Assembly (NCBI GenBank): GCA_002437105.1
Contig: DJOB01000006.1
Location: 170,686 to 234,685, forward strand
Length of the DNA: 64,000 nucleotides
Origin: Caryophanales bacterium UBA6449
GTDB taxonomy: Bacteria; Bacillota_I; Bacilli_A; RFN20; CAG-288
Direction: 5' to 3'
Shown: in pieces, positions 8,883 through 18,657 of the stretch
How positions within the stretch are numbered: the stretch's first letter is position 1
Layout: the number at the start of each line of letters is the position of its first letter
Translations under genes and position numbers: made by a program
Notes under the pieces: generated by a model
The model's input: the letters and a program-made list of their open reading frames with translations, nothing else
Told to the model about the DNA's origin: nothing
Databases searched by the model: none

Positions 8883-9887
8883 CTATCTCTCCTCGTCTCT
8901 CCTCTCGCTCTCGCGCTGCTCGGGTGTCTTGTCGGCAGGCGCGACGATCACGGCGCCCGACGCTAGCGCTTCGGCGTATTCCTGGGGAGTGAAGTAGATG
9001 GAGGAATCCTGCGTATCCACCGTGTAGGTATTGGCGAGGTAATCGGGGAGGGACTGGTTGAATTTGCCGTAGATAGTCATGCCGATCGAGATACCTACAG
9101 GAATGAAGAGAACGACGAAGCCGAGGCCTTCGGTCAGGAAGGCATAGATGAAGCGGAGCAGGAAGCGGCCAGCGGTCATATTGAGTCCGTCGACGTAGAC
9201 CCGCGCGTACTTCATCACCATCATACCTATGGTTTTGAAGCCGCGTCTCGCTATCAGGGGTACGGCGAGGAAGTAGATCAGGTATGAGATGAGGTAGGAG
9301 ATGATCCCCGTGAGGAACGAGGACCAGAAGATGGTTTTGGAGGCGCTAGTGTAATCCCGGTTCCGTGCGAGGAAGCCTTCGGATTTCTCGATCGCATCGA
9401 CATAGAAGGTCTTGAGAGCGTCCTGGCTAGCGGATTTGAGCGGGTGCAATCTCGCGATGCTGTTATCCGGGGCCTCCGGATCGGTGGTGAAGAGATCGGC
9501 GCGGCTCGCTCGCTCTCTGTTATAGAAGATGATCCCTTCATCGTCAGTGAAGAAGAGGTGATTATCATCGGAGAAGAACGTGTCCAGCGCCTGGGAGAGC
9601 CGGGCGTTGATATCCTCGGGCAGGCTGGTGGTATCGTCTGCCAGGTAGTCGCTGATGAGCGTCGTTCCTTTCTCCGTCGCGACGTACAGGGAGGAATCTA
9701 GCTGTACTTTCTCTACCGTCTTCTGTGCATTCTCATAGATGGGGAGATGGGTAGTTCCCGCAAAGAGACCAGCGAAGAGGGCGAGGGCAGTGAGGAGTAG
9801 ACAGGCCCCGTCGATGATGACGGCGATGACTCTCCGCGACAGCTTGGGGGTGGAGTATTCGACCGCTATCGATTTCTTCTCACTCAT
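8883..9887 (-). CDS. RDD family membrane protein, downstream member
   Basis: A 334-residue RDD-type protein. TM1 carries the Arg/Asp pair in RRVIAVIIDG (residues ~18-45). A long non-membrane stretch of about 130 residues follows (~50-180), then three or four helices (~183-290) with YGKFNQSLPDYLANTYTVD giving the last Asp of the RDD signature. RDD domains are small four-helix-like membrane modules linked in some bacteria to ion homeostasis or transport; function here is unknown. The large, probably extracytoplasmic loop between TM1 and TM2 is unusual. It overlaps the upstream RDD gene by 8 bases (translational coupling) and has GAAAGGAGAG before its ATG. Confidence 0.78.
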   Translation of the reverse strand: MSEKKSIAVEYSTPKLSRRVIAVIIDGACLLLTALALFAGLFAGTTHLPIYENAQKTVEKVQLDSSLYVATEKGTTLISDYLADDTTSLPEDINARLSQALDTFFSDDNHLFFTDDEGIIFYNRERASRADLFTTDPEAPDNSIARLHPLKSASQDALKTFYVDAIEKSEGFLARNRDYTSASKTIFWSSFLTGIISYLISYLIYFLAVPLIARRGFKTIGMMVMKYARVYVDGLNMTAGRFLLRFIYAFLTEGLGFVVLFIPVGISIGMTIYGKFNQSLPDYLANTYTVDTQDSSIYFTPQEYAEALASGAVIVAPADKTPEQRESERRDEER

Positions 9888-11202
9888 CGTTCTCTCCTTT
9901 CATATTCATATCTACACTGTTAGAACCAGGTATGGATGGATCATCAGTCTTCAGGCTCAGGTGTCTCTCGATGAGCTCGGAATCATTCAGCGCGATGACG
10001 ACCGTACGCGAGATCAGATCGTGGAGCGAATCCATATTGTCGCGCCTGAGCAGAGCTACGAAGGCGGAGATGAAGTATATAGCTAGACTGGCGACCATGA
10101 ACCAGAGGCAGGATACGGGTCTGTTGTTTACGATGAATATAGGAGCAGTGAGAGCCTGGGCGGAGAAGGAGATGACCATACCGAAGATGATGGTCCAGAA
10201 CTGCTCTAGCGCCTCGAAGGCGCTGCGGGCTATCAGCTGCAGGGTCTTAGCTTTTCGCCTCTGGCGGTCGACCACATAGAATCCGAGAACCCGTTTTCCG
10301 ATGGTGCGACCATATCTGAAGATCGGGAAGCAGATGGCGCGGTAGATGATGAAGCCGAGGAGCCATCCGACGATCACGCACGCGGTCTGGGTGACGGCTA
10401 GATGGTTGGAGCTCTGGGCGAGCAGCAGCTCATTGGCTAGACTCTCTCGGTCCGATAGAGCGATGGTGGCGGCATACTTTCTGAGGTTCAAATAGCCGGT
10501 GGCGACATTCTTATACAGGTTGGCGGACGAGGTGGAAGACTGGGCTTGAACAGTCTCGCCGGTCTGAGGATCCACGCCGATATAGAGCAGCAGCTGATCT
10601 TTGAACGATCGGGCAGAAGAAGATGATTCTGAATTGAGGACGGGAAGTTGTTTTTCCTCATCAAATATGAATATTTGTGATCCTACGGGTTTATTTATAT
10701 ATTCATCCAGCAGGTTGAAATACTCTTTAGAGCCGAGCTTTTCAGGTCGTTCGGATGGGTTGGCAATACTGGAGAAGTCCAGATCTTCAATCCTGTTGGC
10801 GAAGAATTCGAAGATGGTGTCTCGATAGTGGGGTGTGCTTTTATCCTCTTCTACCAGCGTGTCGTAGCTGACATATGCTTTCAAGAAATCGTCGAACATC
10901 TGAGAATCGGTCAAGGTCTCGCTGTCCTTTTCACCTTCGACCATTATTCCCTGTTCGATGAGAAAATCGATCTTCTTCTGCTGATAGCTTTCATAGGTCT
11001 GCATGGCGCGGTCGTACCCGAGCGGGCCTGCAATCGCGAGGCAGGCAGCATAGAGCAGCAGGCCTAGGATGATCGTGATCACCGCATCGCAGACGTGGGC
11101 TAAGAAGCGCCGGACCCAGACGTCTGTCGCTGGTTTCTCTCCGCGGGGAGTAAAGTAGGCTCTCGAGGTCTTCCCTATCAGTTTCAGATGGTTCTGTTCC
11201 AT
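9880..11202 (-). CDS. RDD family membrane protein, upstream member
   Basis: A 440-residue membrane protein with the RDD layout: VRRFLAHVCDAVITII (TM1, Arg and Asp), a long hydrophilic stretch of about 190 residues (~75-260), a helix at ~265-290 (TACVIVGWLLGFIIYRAI), then GRTIGKRVLGFYVVD and further helices, with MDSLHDLISRTVVI giving the terminal Asp segment. The region between TM1 and TM2 is much longer than usual for this family. It forms a translationally coupled pair with the next gene (8-base overlap). GCGGAAGA precedes the ATG, and a TAGAAT -10 element lies close upstream. Function unknown; a hetero-oligomeric membrane complex with its partner is plausible. Confidence 0.78.
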   Translation of the reverse strand: MEQNHLKLIGKTSRAYFTPRGEKPATDVWVRRFLAHVCDAVITIILGLLLYAACLAIAGPLGYDRAMQTYESYQQKKIDFLIEQGIMVEGEKDSETLTDSQMFDDFLKAYVSYDTLVEEDKSTPHYRDTIFEFFANRIEDLDFSSIANPSERPEKLGSKEYFNLLDEYINKPVGSQIFIFDEEKQLPVLNSESSSSARSFKDQLLLYIGVDPQTGETVQAQSSTSSANLYKNVATGYLNLRKYAATIALSDRESLANELLLAQSSNHLAVTQTACVIVGWLLGFIIYRAICFPIFRYGRTIGKRVLGFYVVDRQRRKAKTLQLIARSAFEALEQFWTIIFGMVISFSAQALTAPIFIVNNRPVSCLWFMVASLAIYFISAFVALLRRDNMDSLHDLISRTVVIALNDSELIERHLSLKTDDPSIPGSNSVDMNMKGENDE

Positions 11203-11208
11203 ATGATT

Positions 11209-11234
11209 CTTCCGCTAAATTCTAACCTATATGA
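11209..11234 (-). promoter_or_regulatory. Putative -10 element and very short leader of the RDD operon
   Basis: On the minus strand GGTTAGAATTTAGCGGAAGA contains TAGAAT about 20 bases before the start codon. The aldo/keto reductase gene has nearly the same arrangement. No good -35 box is visible, so confidence is limited. Confidence 0.4.
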
Positions 11235-11322
11235 GCGGAGATGAGAGGGGACGGACCTCGCAGCAGTCGCCTTTAGCGCGCCGATCCATCCCTATTTAAA
11301 GCTGTATCGCGTCTAATCTCTC

Positions 11323-11350
11323 TTGTTAATTTGAGGATTGAATCTATAAT
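11323..11350 (+). promoter_or_regulatory. SigA-type promoter of secG
   Basis: TTGTTA (11323-11328), a 16-base spacer, and a perfect TATAAT (11345-11350), 26 bases before the secG start. It is a typical vegetative promoter. Confidence 0.75.
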
Positions 11351-11376
11351 TTTGTAGTCTAGAGGAGGAGAAGACA

Positions 11377-11607
11377 ATGAGCGCAACCGAGATTATTCTA
11401 TTCATCGTGTCCATTTTCATGATCGCTATCTGCCTCATGCAGTCCGGCAAGAGCGAGGGAGCTTCGGCCGCGATAACCGGTGGTAACAAGATGAACATCT
11501 TCTCCCGTACCAAGGAGAGGGGCGTAGATAAGATCCTTTCCATCATCACCTTCATCACCGCCATTATCTTCTTCGCTGTCACTCTGCTCTGCATGCTGTT
11601 CAAGTAG
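11377..11607 (+). CDS. secG: Protein translocase subunit SecG
   Basis: A 76-residue SecG, the small auxiliary subunit of the SecYEG channel. It shows the family pattern of two membrane helices (residues ~4-20 and ~52-74) around a short loop rich in Gly/Ser, including the conserved LMQSGKSEGASAAITGG region. Length matches the family (about 75-80 residues). TAGAGGAGGAG sits upstream of the ATG. It is a single-gene unit with its own promoter and terminator; in many Bacillota secG precedes rnr and smpB, the order found here, which supports the assignment. Confidence 0.93.
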   Translation: MSATEIILFIVSIFMIAICLMQSGKSEGASAAITGGNKMNIFSRTKERGVDKILSIITFITAIIFFAVTLLCMLFK

Positions 11608-11620
11608 AGAAGAAGCGATC

Positions 11621-11645
11621 GAGGCAGCTGCGGCTGCCTTTTTTT
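11621..11645 (+). terminator. Terminator after secG
   Basis: AGGCAGC / GCTGCCT stem around a TGCG loop, followed by seven T. About 210 bases then separate it from the rnr start; that stretch holds AT-rich sequence likely to contain the rnr promoter, but I could not fix its boxes. Confidence 0.88.
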
Positions 11646-11854
11646 GTACCTTGGAATCTGTGTGAATGTTTAATATTTAGTCTTACTAGAATATATCCTC
11701 TTACGCGCCCGCGCGCGGTTTAAGGCTATTTGTAGTATTCTTAATTGGCGCAAAGTTTTTGTAAGTATCGTACCTATGGATGCGGCGGATTCGTGTTGGA
11801 CTGAGCGCTGCTGCATACCCTCAGTGGATCCTAGGACGGAAAGAGAGAATTCTG

Positions 11855-14398
11855 ATGAACAAAGAAGATATCCTGAAGGTCCTCGCCTCGGGTGAGAAGA
11901 CCAAGGAGGAGATCGCTAAATTCGGCCCTATCTCCGATGCGCGACTCCAGCGTCTGCTCTATGAGCTGGTGTTTGAAGGCAAGGTGAGTTTCGATGGAGT
12001 GAAGTACCGCAACATCATCGGCACGCAGCTGCAGCTGGGTAAGGTAGTCACCAAGAAGACGTCCTTCGTCTATCTTAAACTGGTGCGCGAGCAGGGCAAG
12101 GTCGATGTCCGGCTCACGGGCACGGAGGCCGACAAGATGATCATCGGCGATCTCGCCTACGTCTTCGTCGACTTCGACAGGTTCGGTCCGCGCAGCTGCC
12201 GCTTCTTCTGCCCTCTTCAGTATGTTCAGAAGATCAAGGGTAATTATCGGGTCGGCACGGCGGGACAGCCCGAGCTCGTCATCCCCTATCTCGAGGCGGC
12301 TGGCGTCAAGATAGATGTGGTCGAGAACGATGCGGAAGGTGTCAATATCGGCGACTTTGTCGAGGCTACGATCACCGAGCGCGGTGAGAATCACCTGAAG
12401 GTGAAGATCGACCGGCTCCTGGTCAAGTCCGGCGAGGTCGGTGCCGATATAACCCAGATCATCGCGGCTAACGATGCTCCCTACGTCTTTCCCGATGAGG
12501 TCATCCAGGAGGCTAAGAGCATTCCTCAGTCTCTGCGCCCGGAGGATTACGAGGGCCGTAAGGATCTGAGAGACGAGTGTGTCGTCACGATCGATGGCGA
12601 GGATTCGCGCGACTTCGACGATGCGGTCAGTGCGGTGCGGACCAGCTTCGGTTGGACGGTCGGTGTCCACATCGCCGATGTCGCCTACTATGTGCGTCCT
12701 GGACACCCGATCGACGATGAGGCGAAGATCAGGGGCACTTCCATCTATGTGGCCGACCGGGTGGTCCCCATGCTGCCCGTCGAGCTCTCCAACGGTATCT
12801 GCTCGCTGAATCCCGATGTTGATAGGCTAGCTATCACCTGCCGCGCCGATATCGATCGGGAGGGAAATATCTTCCACTCCGAGGTCTATCCCTCCGTCAT
12901 CCGCTCGCACGGCCGTCTCACCTATACCCAGGTCAACGAGTTCTATAAGACGGGAAAGTCCGACAGTCTCTCCCCGGAGATCCAGGAGCTGGTGACCATC
13001 CTCCGGGAGTGCTCCAAGGTCTTCCGCGCCAAGCGCGAGCGTCAGGGAGCGATGAAGCTGGACTCCACTGAGCTGCACTTCAAACTCGATGAGAAGGGCT
13101 TCCCCATCGATGTTCAGATCAAGACTCAGGATGAGGCTGAGAAGATGATTGAGGATATGATGATCGTCGGTAATATCGAGGTTGCTAAACTCCTTCATAA
13201 GCTCGATATTCCTACCCTTTATCGAATCCATGAGAATCCCCCTGCTGAGAAGATGGAGACTCTGGTCAATTACGTTAAGAAGCTGAATCTGATGAGCACC
13301 TTCCCCAATAAGGATGCCGTCAGTGCCAAGACTCTGTCCACTTTCCTTCAGGCGATCCCCGATGAGAATATGCGGAAGTCGATGTCGATTGTCATGCTCC
13401 GGTCCATGGCGAAGGCTAGATACTCCCCCGACGAGGTGGGACACTTCGGACTCGCCGAGCCGGAGTACCTCCACTTCACTTCGCCCATCCGCAGATATCC
13501 CGATACTATTGTCCATCGCACTCTGCATGATTTCGTCTTCCAGAAGAAGCCCTTCGACCGGCAGTCTCGCTACGACTCTCTGAAGAATATCGGCGACGAT
13601 CTGAGCGCCGATGAGAAGAGGGCTCAGGTCATCGAGAGGAGCGTCGACGATCTGGAGACCGCGAAGTATCTATCCGTCCGTATCGGTGAGAAGTTCCACG
13701 GTTTCATCTCGGGCTTCCTCGATTTCGGTATGTTCGTTCAGCTTGAGAATGGCCTCGAGGGACTCTTGACCTTCGAGTACATGAGCCAGGACAGGTATGA
13801 GTACAACGATGAGCGGATGGTCGTCAACGATTGGACCAAGGATCACGAGCACGAGTTCAATCTCGGCGATCCCATCGATGTCTGCGTCTTCTCCGCGAAT
13901 ATCCCCGGCCGCAAGGTTACCTTCTGCTCGCCCGAGTTCATGGAGGAGCTGAGCGCCAAGCTGACTCCGACCGAGATGGAGAAGCTGAAGAGCGACGATA
14001 TCAATCTGATCGCTGATTCGCCCTATCTGAGCCAGCGTCACTTCGAGTATCAGCAGACCCATCGTCGTGCGCCTAGAGGAGGTGCCAGGATGGGAGGCTT
14101 CGGCGGTGGTCGCCGCGATGGAGATCGGAACTCTAACGGTTTCCGGCGCGATGGAGACCGGGGAGGATTCAAGCGTGACTACAATCGTCCTTTCAATCGC
14201 GACGATAGGCGCGGTGGCGGATCCTTCCGCCGTGACGATCGGAGATTCTCGGATAGAGACAGGGGATCTTCCAACGGTGATCGCCGCCGGTCGTTCTATA
14301 GCGAGGATCACAGCTGGAATCGCGCTGAGAATGTCGATAAGAAGCCGCTGAACAGCGACAAGAGCGGCACTGATTCCACGCAAGGGGGAGGAGATTGA
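11855..14398 (+). CDS. rnr: Ribonuclease R
   Basis: An 847-residue RNase II/R family 3'-5' exoribonuclease, degrading structured RNA and acting with SmpB/tmRNA on stalled messages. Order: N-terminal helix-turn-helix (residues ~1-60), cold-shock OB domains (~65-220), the RNB catalytic domain with DGEDSRDFDDAVS (the Mg-binding Asp cluster) and HIADVAYYVRPG, TSPIRRYPD near the end of RNB, an S1 domain (GEKFHGFISGFLDFGMFVQL) and an Arg/Gly/Asp-rich basic tail (~765-847, repeated RRDGDR-like units) typical of RNase R. The start is placed at 11855 (MNKEDILKVL), because upstream in-frame starts add residues without family support. The stop overlaps the smpB start by one base (TGATG). Confidence 0.93.
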   Translation: MNKEDILKVLASGEKTKEEIAKFGPISDARLQRLLYELVFEGKVSFDGVKYRNIIGTQLQLGKVVTKKTSFVYLKLVREQGKVDVRLTGTEADKMIIGDLAYVFVDFDRFGPRSCRFFCPLQYVQKIKGNYRVGTAGQPELVIPYLEAAGVKIDVVENDAEGVNIGDFVEATITERGENHLKVKIDRLLVKSGEVGADITQIIAANDAPYVFPDEVIQEAKSIPQSLRPEDYEGRKDLRDECVVTIDGEDSRDFDDAVSAVRTSFGWTVGVHIADVAYYVRPGHPIDDEAKIRGTSIYVADRVVPMLPVELSNGICSLNPDVDRLAITCRADIDREGNIFHSEVYPSVIRSHGRLTYTQVNEFYKTGKSDSLSPEIQELVTILRECSKVFRAKRERQGAMKLDSTELHFKLDEKGFPIDVQIKTQDEAEKMIEDMMIVGNIEVAKLLHKLDIPTLYRIHENPPAEKMETLVNYVKKLNLMSTFPNKDAVSAKTLSTFLQAIPDENMRKSMSIVMLRSMAKARYSPDEVGHFGLAEPEYLHFTSPIRRYPDTIVHRTLHDFVFQKKPFDRQSRYDSLKNIGDDLSADEKRAQVIERSVDDLETAKYLSVRIGEKFHGFISGFLDFGMFVQLENGLEGLLTFEYMSQDRYEYNDERMVVNDWTKDHEHEFNLGDPIDVCVFSANIPGRKVTFCSPEFMEELSAKLTPTEMEKLKSDDINLIADSPYLSQRHFEYQQTHRRAPRGGARMGGFGGGRRDGDRNSNGFRRDGDRGGFKRDYNRPFNRDDRRGGGSFRRDDRRFSDRDRGSSNGDRRRSFYSEDHSWNRAENVDKKPLNSDKSGTDSTQGGGD

Positions 14399-14886
14399 TG
14401 CCGGAGAAGAAGATTCCCGGAAAGAAGTTGATCGCGTCTAACAGGCGAGCTCGATTCGACTATTTCCTCTCTGATTTCACACAGGCTGGTCTGGAGCTGA
14501 CGGGAACAGAGATCAAGTCTGTCCGCGCTGGGCACGTCTCGCTCACGGGATCCTTCGTCGATTTTAGAGATGGTGAAGCCTATATCGTCGGTATGCAGAT
14601 CACGCCCTATAAGGAGGGAAATATCTTTAATACCGACCCGCTGCGCGACAAGAAACTCCTGCTGCACAAACGCGAGATTCTCAAGCTGATGAAACAGCGC
14701 GATCGGGATGGTTATACCATCGTTCCGGTCGAACTCTATCTGACGCGGGGGCGGGCTAAGCTCGATATTGCTCTCGGTAAGGGTAAGAAGGCCTTCGACA
14801 AGCGAGCGGCCATCAAGGAGAGAGATATAGCTAGGAAGATCAATGCTCGAGTCAAACACGGCTATAGGGGGGATTCTGATTATTGA
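14398..14886 (+). CDS. smpB: SsrA-binding protein SmpB
   Basis: A 162-residue SmpB, the tmRNA partner in trans-translation. Recognisable features are IASNRRARFDYFL, GLELTGTEIKSVRAG, the DPLRDKKLLLHKREI block and the basic C-terminal tail. The ATG at 14398 overlaps the rnr stop by one base and follows GGGGGAGGAG at good spacing; a TTG three bases earlier is less likely. Coupling of rnr and smpB fits their shared role, RNase R degrading the message released by trans-translation. The tmRNA gene itself was not found in the window. Confidence 0.95.
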   Translation: MPEKKIPGKKLIASNRRARFDYFLSDFTQAGLELTGTEIKSVRAGHVSLTGSFVDFRDGEAYIVGMQITPYKEGNIFNTDPLRDKKLLLHKREILKLMKQRDRDGYTIVPVELYLTRGRAKLDIALGKGKKAFDKRAAIKERDIARKINARVKHGYRGDSDY

Positions 14887-15908
14887 AGAGAGTCTATCGT
14901 GAGATTCTGAGGATCGCCGTAGCAGCCATTCTCATGTGCATATATGTCGTTCTCAATCGCTTCGTCTCGATCTATCTGGCCTTTGGCGGGTTCCCCAGCG
15001 TCAGAATAGGTTTCTCCTCTATTCCCATCCTTCTAGCTTCGCTCCTTTGTGGACCGCTCTGGGGTGGAGTAGCCGGTGCGGGCGGAGATCTTATCGCCTC
15101 CTTCGCTTTCCCCAATGGGACGGGCGGATACCTGTACGGCTATACGATCGATCAGGCGCTGCTTGGCATCATCCCTTGGTTCATCTGGAGGATCTTCAAG
15201 AATCGTCGGAAGCTTCTAGGTCTATTCGATGTTCTGGTCACCGCGGTTGCTCTGGGACTGGTCTATGGTCTTGTCCTTCCTTCAGGAGATCTGGGTGGCA
15301 AGTACCACATACCTCTGAACTTGGGTGGAAGGATCGGTCTGGGTATCGGGATCGCCGTCCTTGTTATCGTATGCAATATCCTGACTTGGTACTTCAGCCA
15401 GCGGGAGTTTGGAGGGCGGTTGAATCTCACTGAGCAGGGGCGGGTGCGCCTGTCTCAGATCGCGGCATCCGCACATCCTAAGAAGCTGCTAAAGAAGGAT
15501 ATATCAGGTTTGAGAAAGTCCGATGTCACCGTCTCTTCCCTCTGGGGAGTTGAAGACATCTCTAAGTCGAAACATTTAGGTTGGCAATTGACTAACCTCC
15601 TGTTTATCAGGAAGGGAATCCAAAAGTGCCTCGATGGCCAAAATAGTGTGCTGATCCAGTATTCATTCCTGGAGATCTACTCGATCATCCTGTTTGAGAC
15701 GGTCGCGGTGAAGACGGCTCTACTGGCCTTCTGGGGACAGCTCTACTTCGGTATTCCCTACACCTACGGAGTCTTCGCCGACCTTCTGACAGGAGTCGTG
15801 ACGCTACCGATCATCGCGATTCTGACCTATGCGATTCTGATACCGCTCTGTCAGACAGGCATAGTAGATAGGTTGAATTCTCCCATCGGTTCCTATAAAC
15901 ACAAGTAG
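14883..15908 (+). CDS. ECF transporter S component, FolT-like, with internal insertion
   Basis: A 341-residue membrane protein. Its N-terminal half (residues ~1-175) matches the S component of energy-coupling factor vitamin importers of the folate type: LNRFVSIYLAFGGFPSVRIG, then IPILLASLLCGPLWGGVAGAGGDLI and YLYGYTIDQALLG. The last ~80 residues carry the terminal helices (AFWGQLYFGIPY is FolT-like). Between them, ~180-260 is a hydrophilic basic stretch not expected in S components, which are normally ~170-200 residues. It probably binds folate or a related vitamin and partners an EcfAA'T module outside the window. A TTG start overlaps the smpB stop by four bases, with a GGGGGG run as ribosome site. 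Substrate is inference. Confidence 0.72.
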   Translation: MKRVYREILRIAVAAILMCIYVVLNRFVSIYLAFGGFPSVRIGFSSIPILLASLLCGPLWGGVAGAGGDLIASFAFPNGTGGYLYGYTIDQALLGIIPWFIWRIFKNRRKLLGLFDVLVTAVALGLVYGLVLPSGDLGGKYHIPLNLGGRIGLGIGIAVLVIVCNILTWYFSQREFGGRLNLTEQGRVRLSQIAASAHPKKLLKKDISGLRKSDVTVSSLWGVEDISKSKHLGWQLTNLLFIRKGIQKCLDGQNSVLIQYSFLEIYSIILFETVAVKTALLAFWGQLYFGIPYTYGVFADLLTGVVTLPIIAILTYAILIPLCQTGIVDRLNSPIGSYKHK

Positions 15909-15925
15909 GGAGATGGTGGAACGAT

Positions 15926-15960
15926 AAAAGCAGACTCAGCATTGCGGGTCTGCTTTTTAT
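15926..15960 (+). terminator. Terminator after the rnr-smpB-ECF operon
   Basis: AAAGCAGAC / GTCTGCTTT stem with an ~12-base loop, then TTTTTATTTAT. Confidence 0.85.
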
Positions 15961-16023
15961 TTATGGGTTAACCCTCTTTTGTTTCCCGCGTGCGGATGGT
16001 GGTTCAACCTATTATTTCTAGGT

Positions 16024-16058
16024 GATAGAAAAGGGCATCTCGCTTTCGCGCGATGCCC
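16024..16058 (-). terminator. Terminator of pyrG (minus strand)
   Basis: GGGCATC / GATGCCC stem extended by an inner CGC/GCG pairing; on the minus strand it runs into TTTTCTATC. It lies just beyond the pyrG stop. Confidence 0.87.
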
Positions 16059-16074
16059 ATCGCATGTTATCTAT

Positions 16075-17694
<1,620 letters not shown>

Positions 17695-17784
17695 ATTGTT
17701 CCCCCTCGAATACAAAATCCTTTCTATTTTATATTAGAAAGGCGTACGAAAGTTTGCAGATGGCTGACATTTAAGAGACTCAGA

Positions 17785-18540
17785 TCAATTCTCACCCGTA
17801 AAATCCCAGGTGAAGATCGCACCGTCATCCGTGAATATGACATCCGATTCCGTGGGTTGCTCATATTTTCCCTGCTCTCCGAAGGTTGTCCCCCATCCAT
17901 CGTAGTATCCGAGGTATTCGGAGAAGTTTTTATAGTGATCGAAAGTGGTGAAGACCACATCGATATTCCCGGATGAATCCTTTCCGAAGACTATCCGATC
18001 CTTTCCACGGCTGACTCCGTTGGACGAGAAGCTGTATCCGCTGCGCAGGTCCATCTCGGTAAATGTGTAGCCCTGGGGAAGATATCCTTCTTTATTCTGG
18101 AATTTTCCCTTCATCAGGGCGAGGTCGTTATCCTTCGTGATGTTCTTCTGGCTGGATACATAGTTGCTGGGAGCATGGTCGAAGAACTGAAGATACGCGG
18201 CGACTTCTTCGACTTTTGTATATCTACTATCCTCGTAGAGAATCGTGTTGGAATTGGGGATCTTTACATACTTCCTGTTCTCATATTCGCGGGGAGTCGT
18301 ATCCTCTAGTTTTTCAGCTCCAGTGTTGGTGAGGCTATCCTGGTTACCGGTGAAGCGATCCGCCGTGTCGAAGGTATCGACCGATGAGGAGATGACGCTG
18401 GAGATGGAGGAGGATGAAGAAGGTGTACTTACGGTCGTATCTGTGGAAGGGAGGCTGCTATCCTGCCCAGTAGGGCTGCAGCTGTATCCGACAAGCAACA
18501 GTCCGATAAGCCCGGATAAAATCAGATTCTTGAATCTCAT
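17785..18540 (-). CDS. Barnase-like secreted guanyl-specific ribonuclease, lipoprotein
   Basis: A 251-residue lipoprotein: lipobox VGYSC (Cys21), then a Ser/Thr-rich linker (~22-75). Residues ~108-210 align by eye with barnase (microbial RNase N1/T1 family): VAAYLQFFDHAPSNYVSS against VADYLQTYHKLPDNYITK; FQNKEGYLP against FSNREGKLP (guanine loop); TEMD, SRGKDRIVF and FDHYKNF against READ, FRNSDRILY and TDHYKTF. The equivalents of catalytic E73, R83, R87 and H102 are E162, R178, R182 and H202; barnase K27 is Ser here. About 11 residues are missing between helix 1 and the guanine loop, and ~40 are added at the C terminus. Predicted role: surface endoribonuclease for scavenging or competition. 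No barstar-like gene is adjacent. Not in an obvious operon. Confidence 0.78.
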   Translation of the reverse strand: MRFKNLILSGLIGLLLVGYSCSPTGQDSSLPSTDTTVSTPSSSSSISSVISSSVDTFDTADRFTGNQDSLTNTGAEKLEDTTPREYENRKYVKIPNSNTILYEDSRYTKVEEVAAYLQFFDHAPSNYVSSQKNITKDNDLALMKGKFQNKEGYLPQGYTFTEMDLRSGYSFSSNGVSRGKDRIVFGKDSSGNIDVVFTTFDHYKNFSEYLGYYDGWGTTFGEQGKYEQPTESDVIFTDDGAIFTWDFTGEN

Positions 18541-18657
18541 GAGGATTTCCTCTGTATACCGTAAGAGTATATATTGTTTGTAGATAAGTCTCTAAAAGTA
18601 TTAAAATCCACCGGGTTAGAGTACTTTTAGGTGCTCTTTGATATTAAGGAGGAAATA

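Noticed and set aside
11608..11854. tmRNA gene near smpB
   Set aside because: No tRNA-like ends or tag reading frame could be found in this gap or around smpB.
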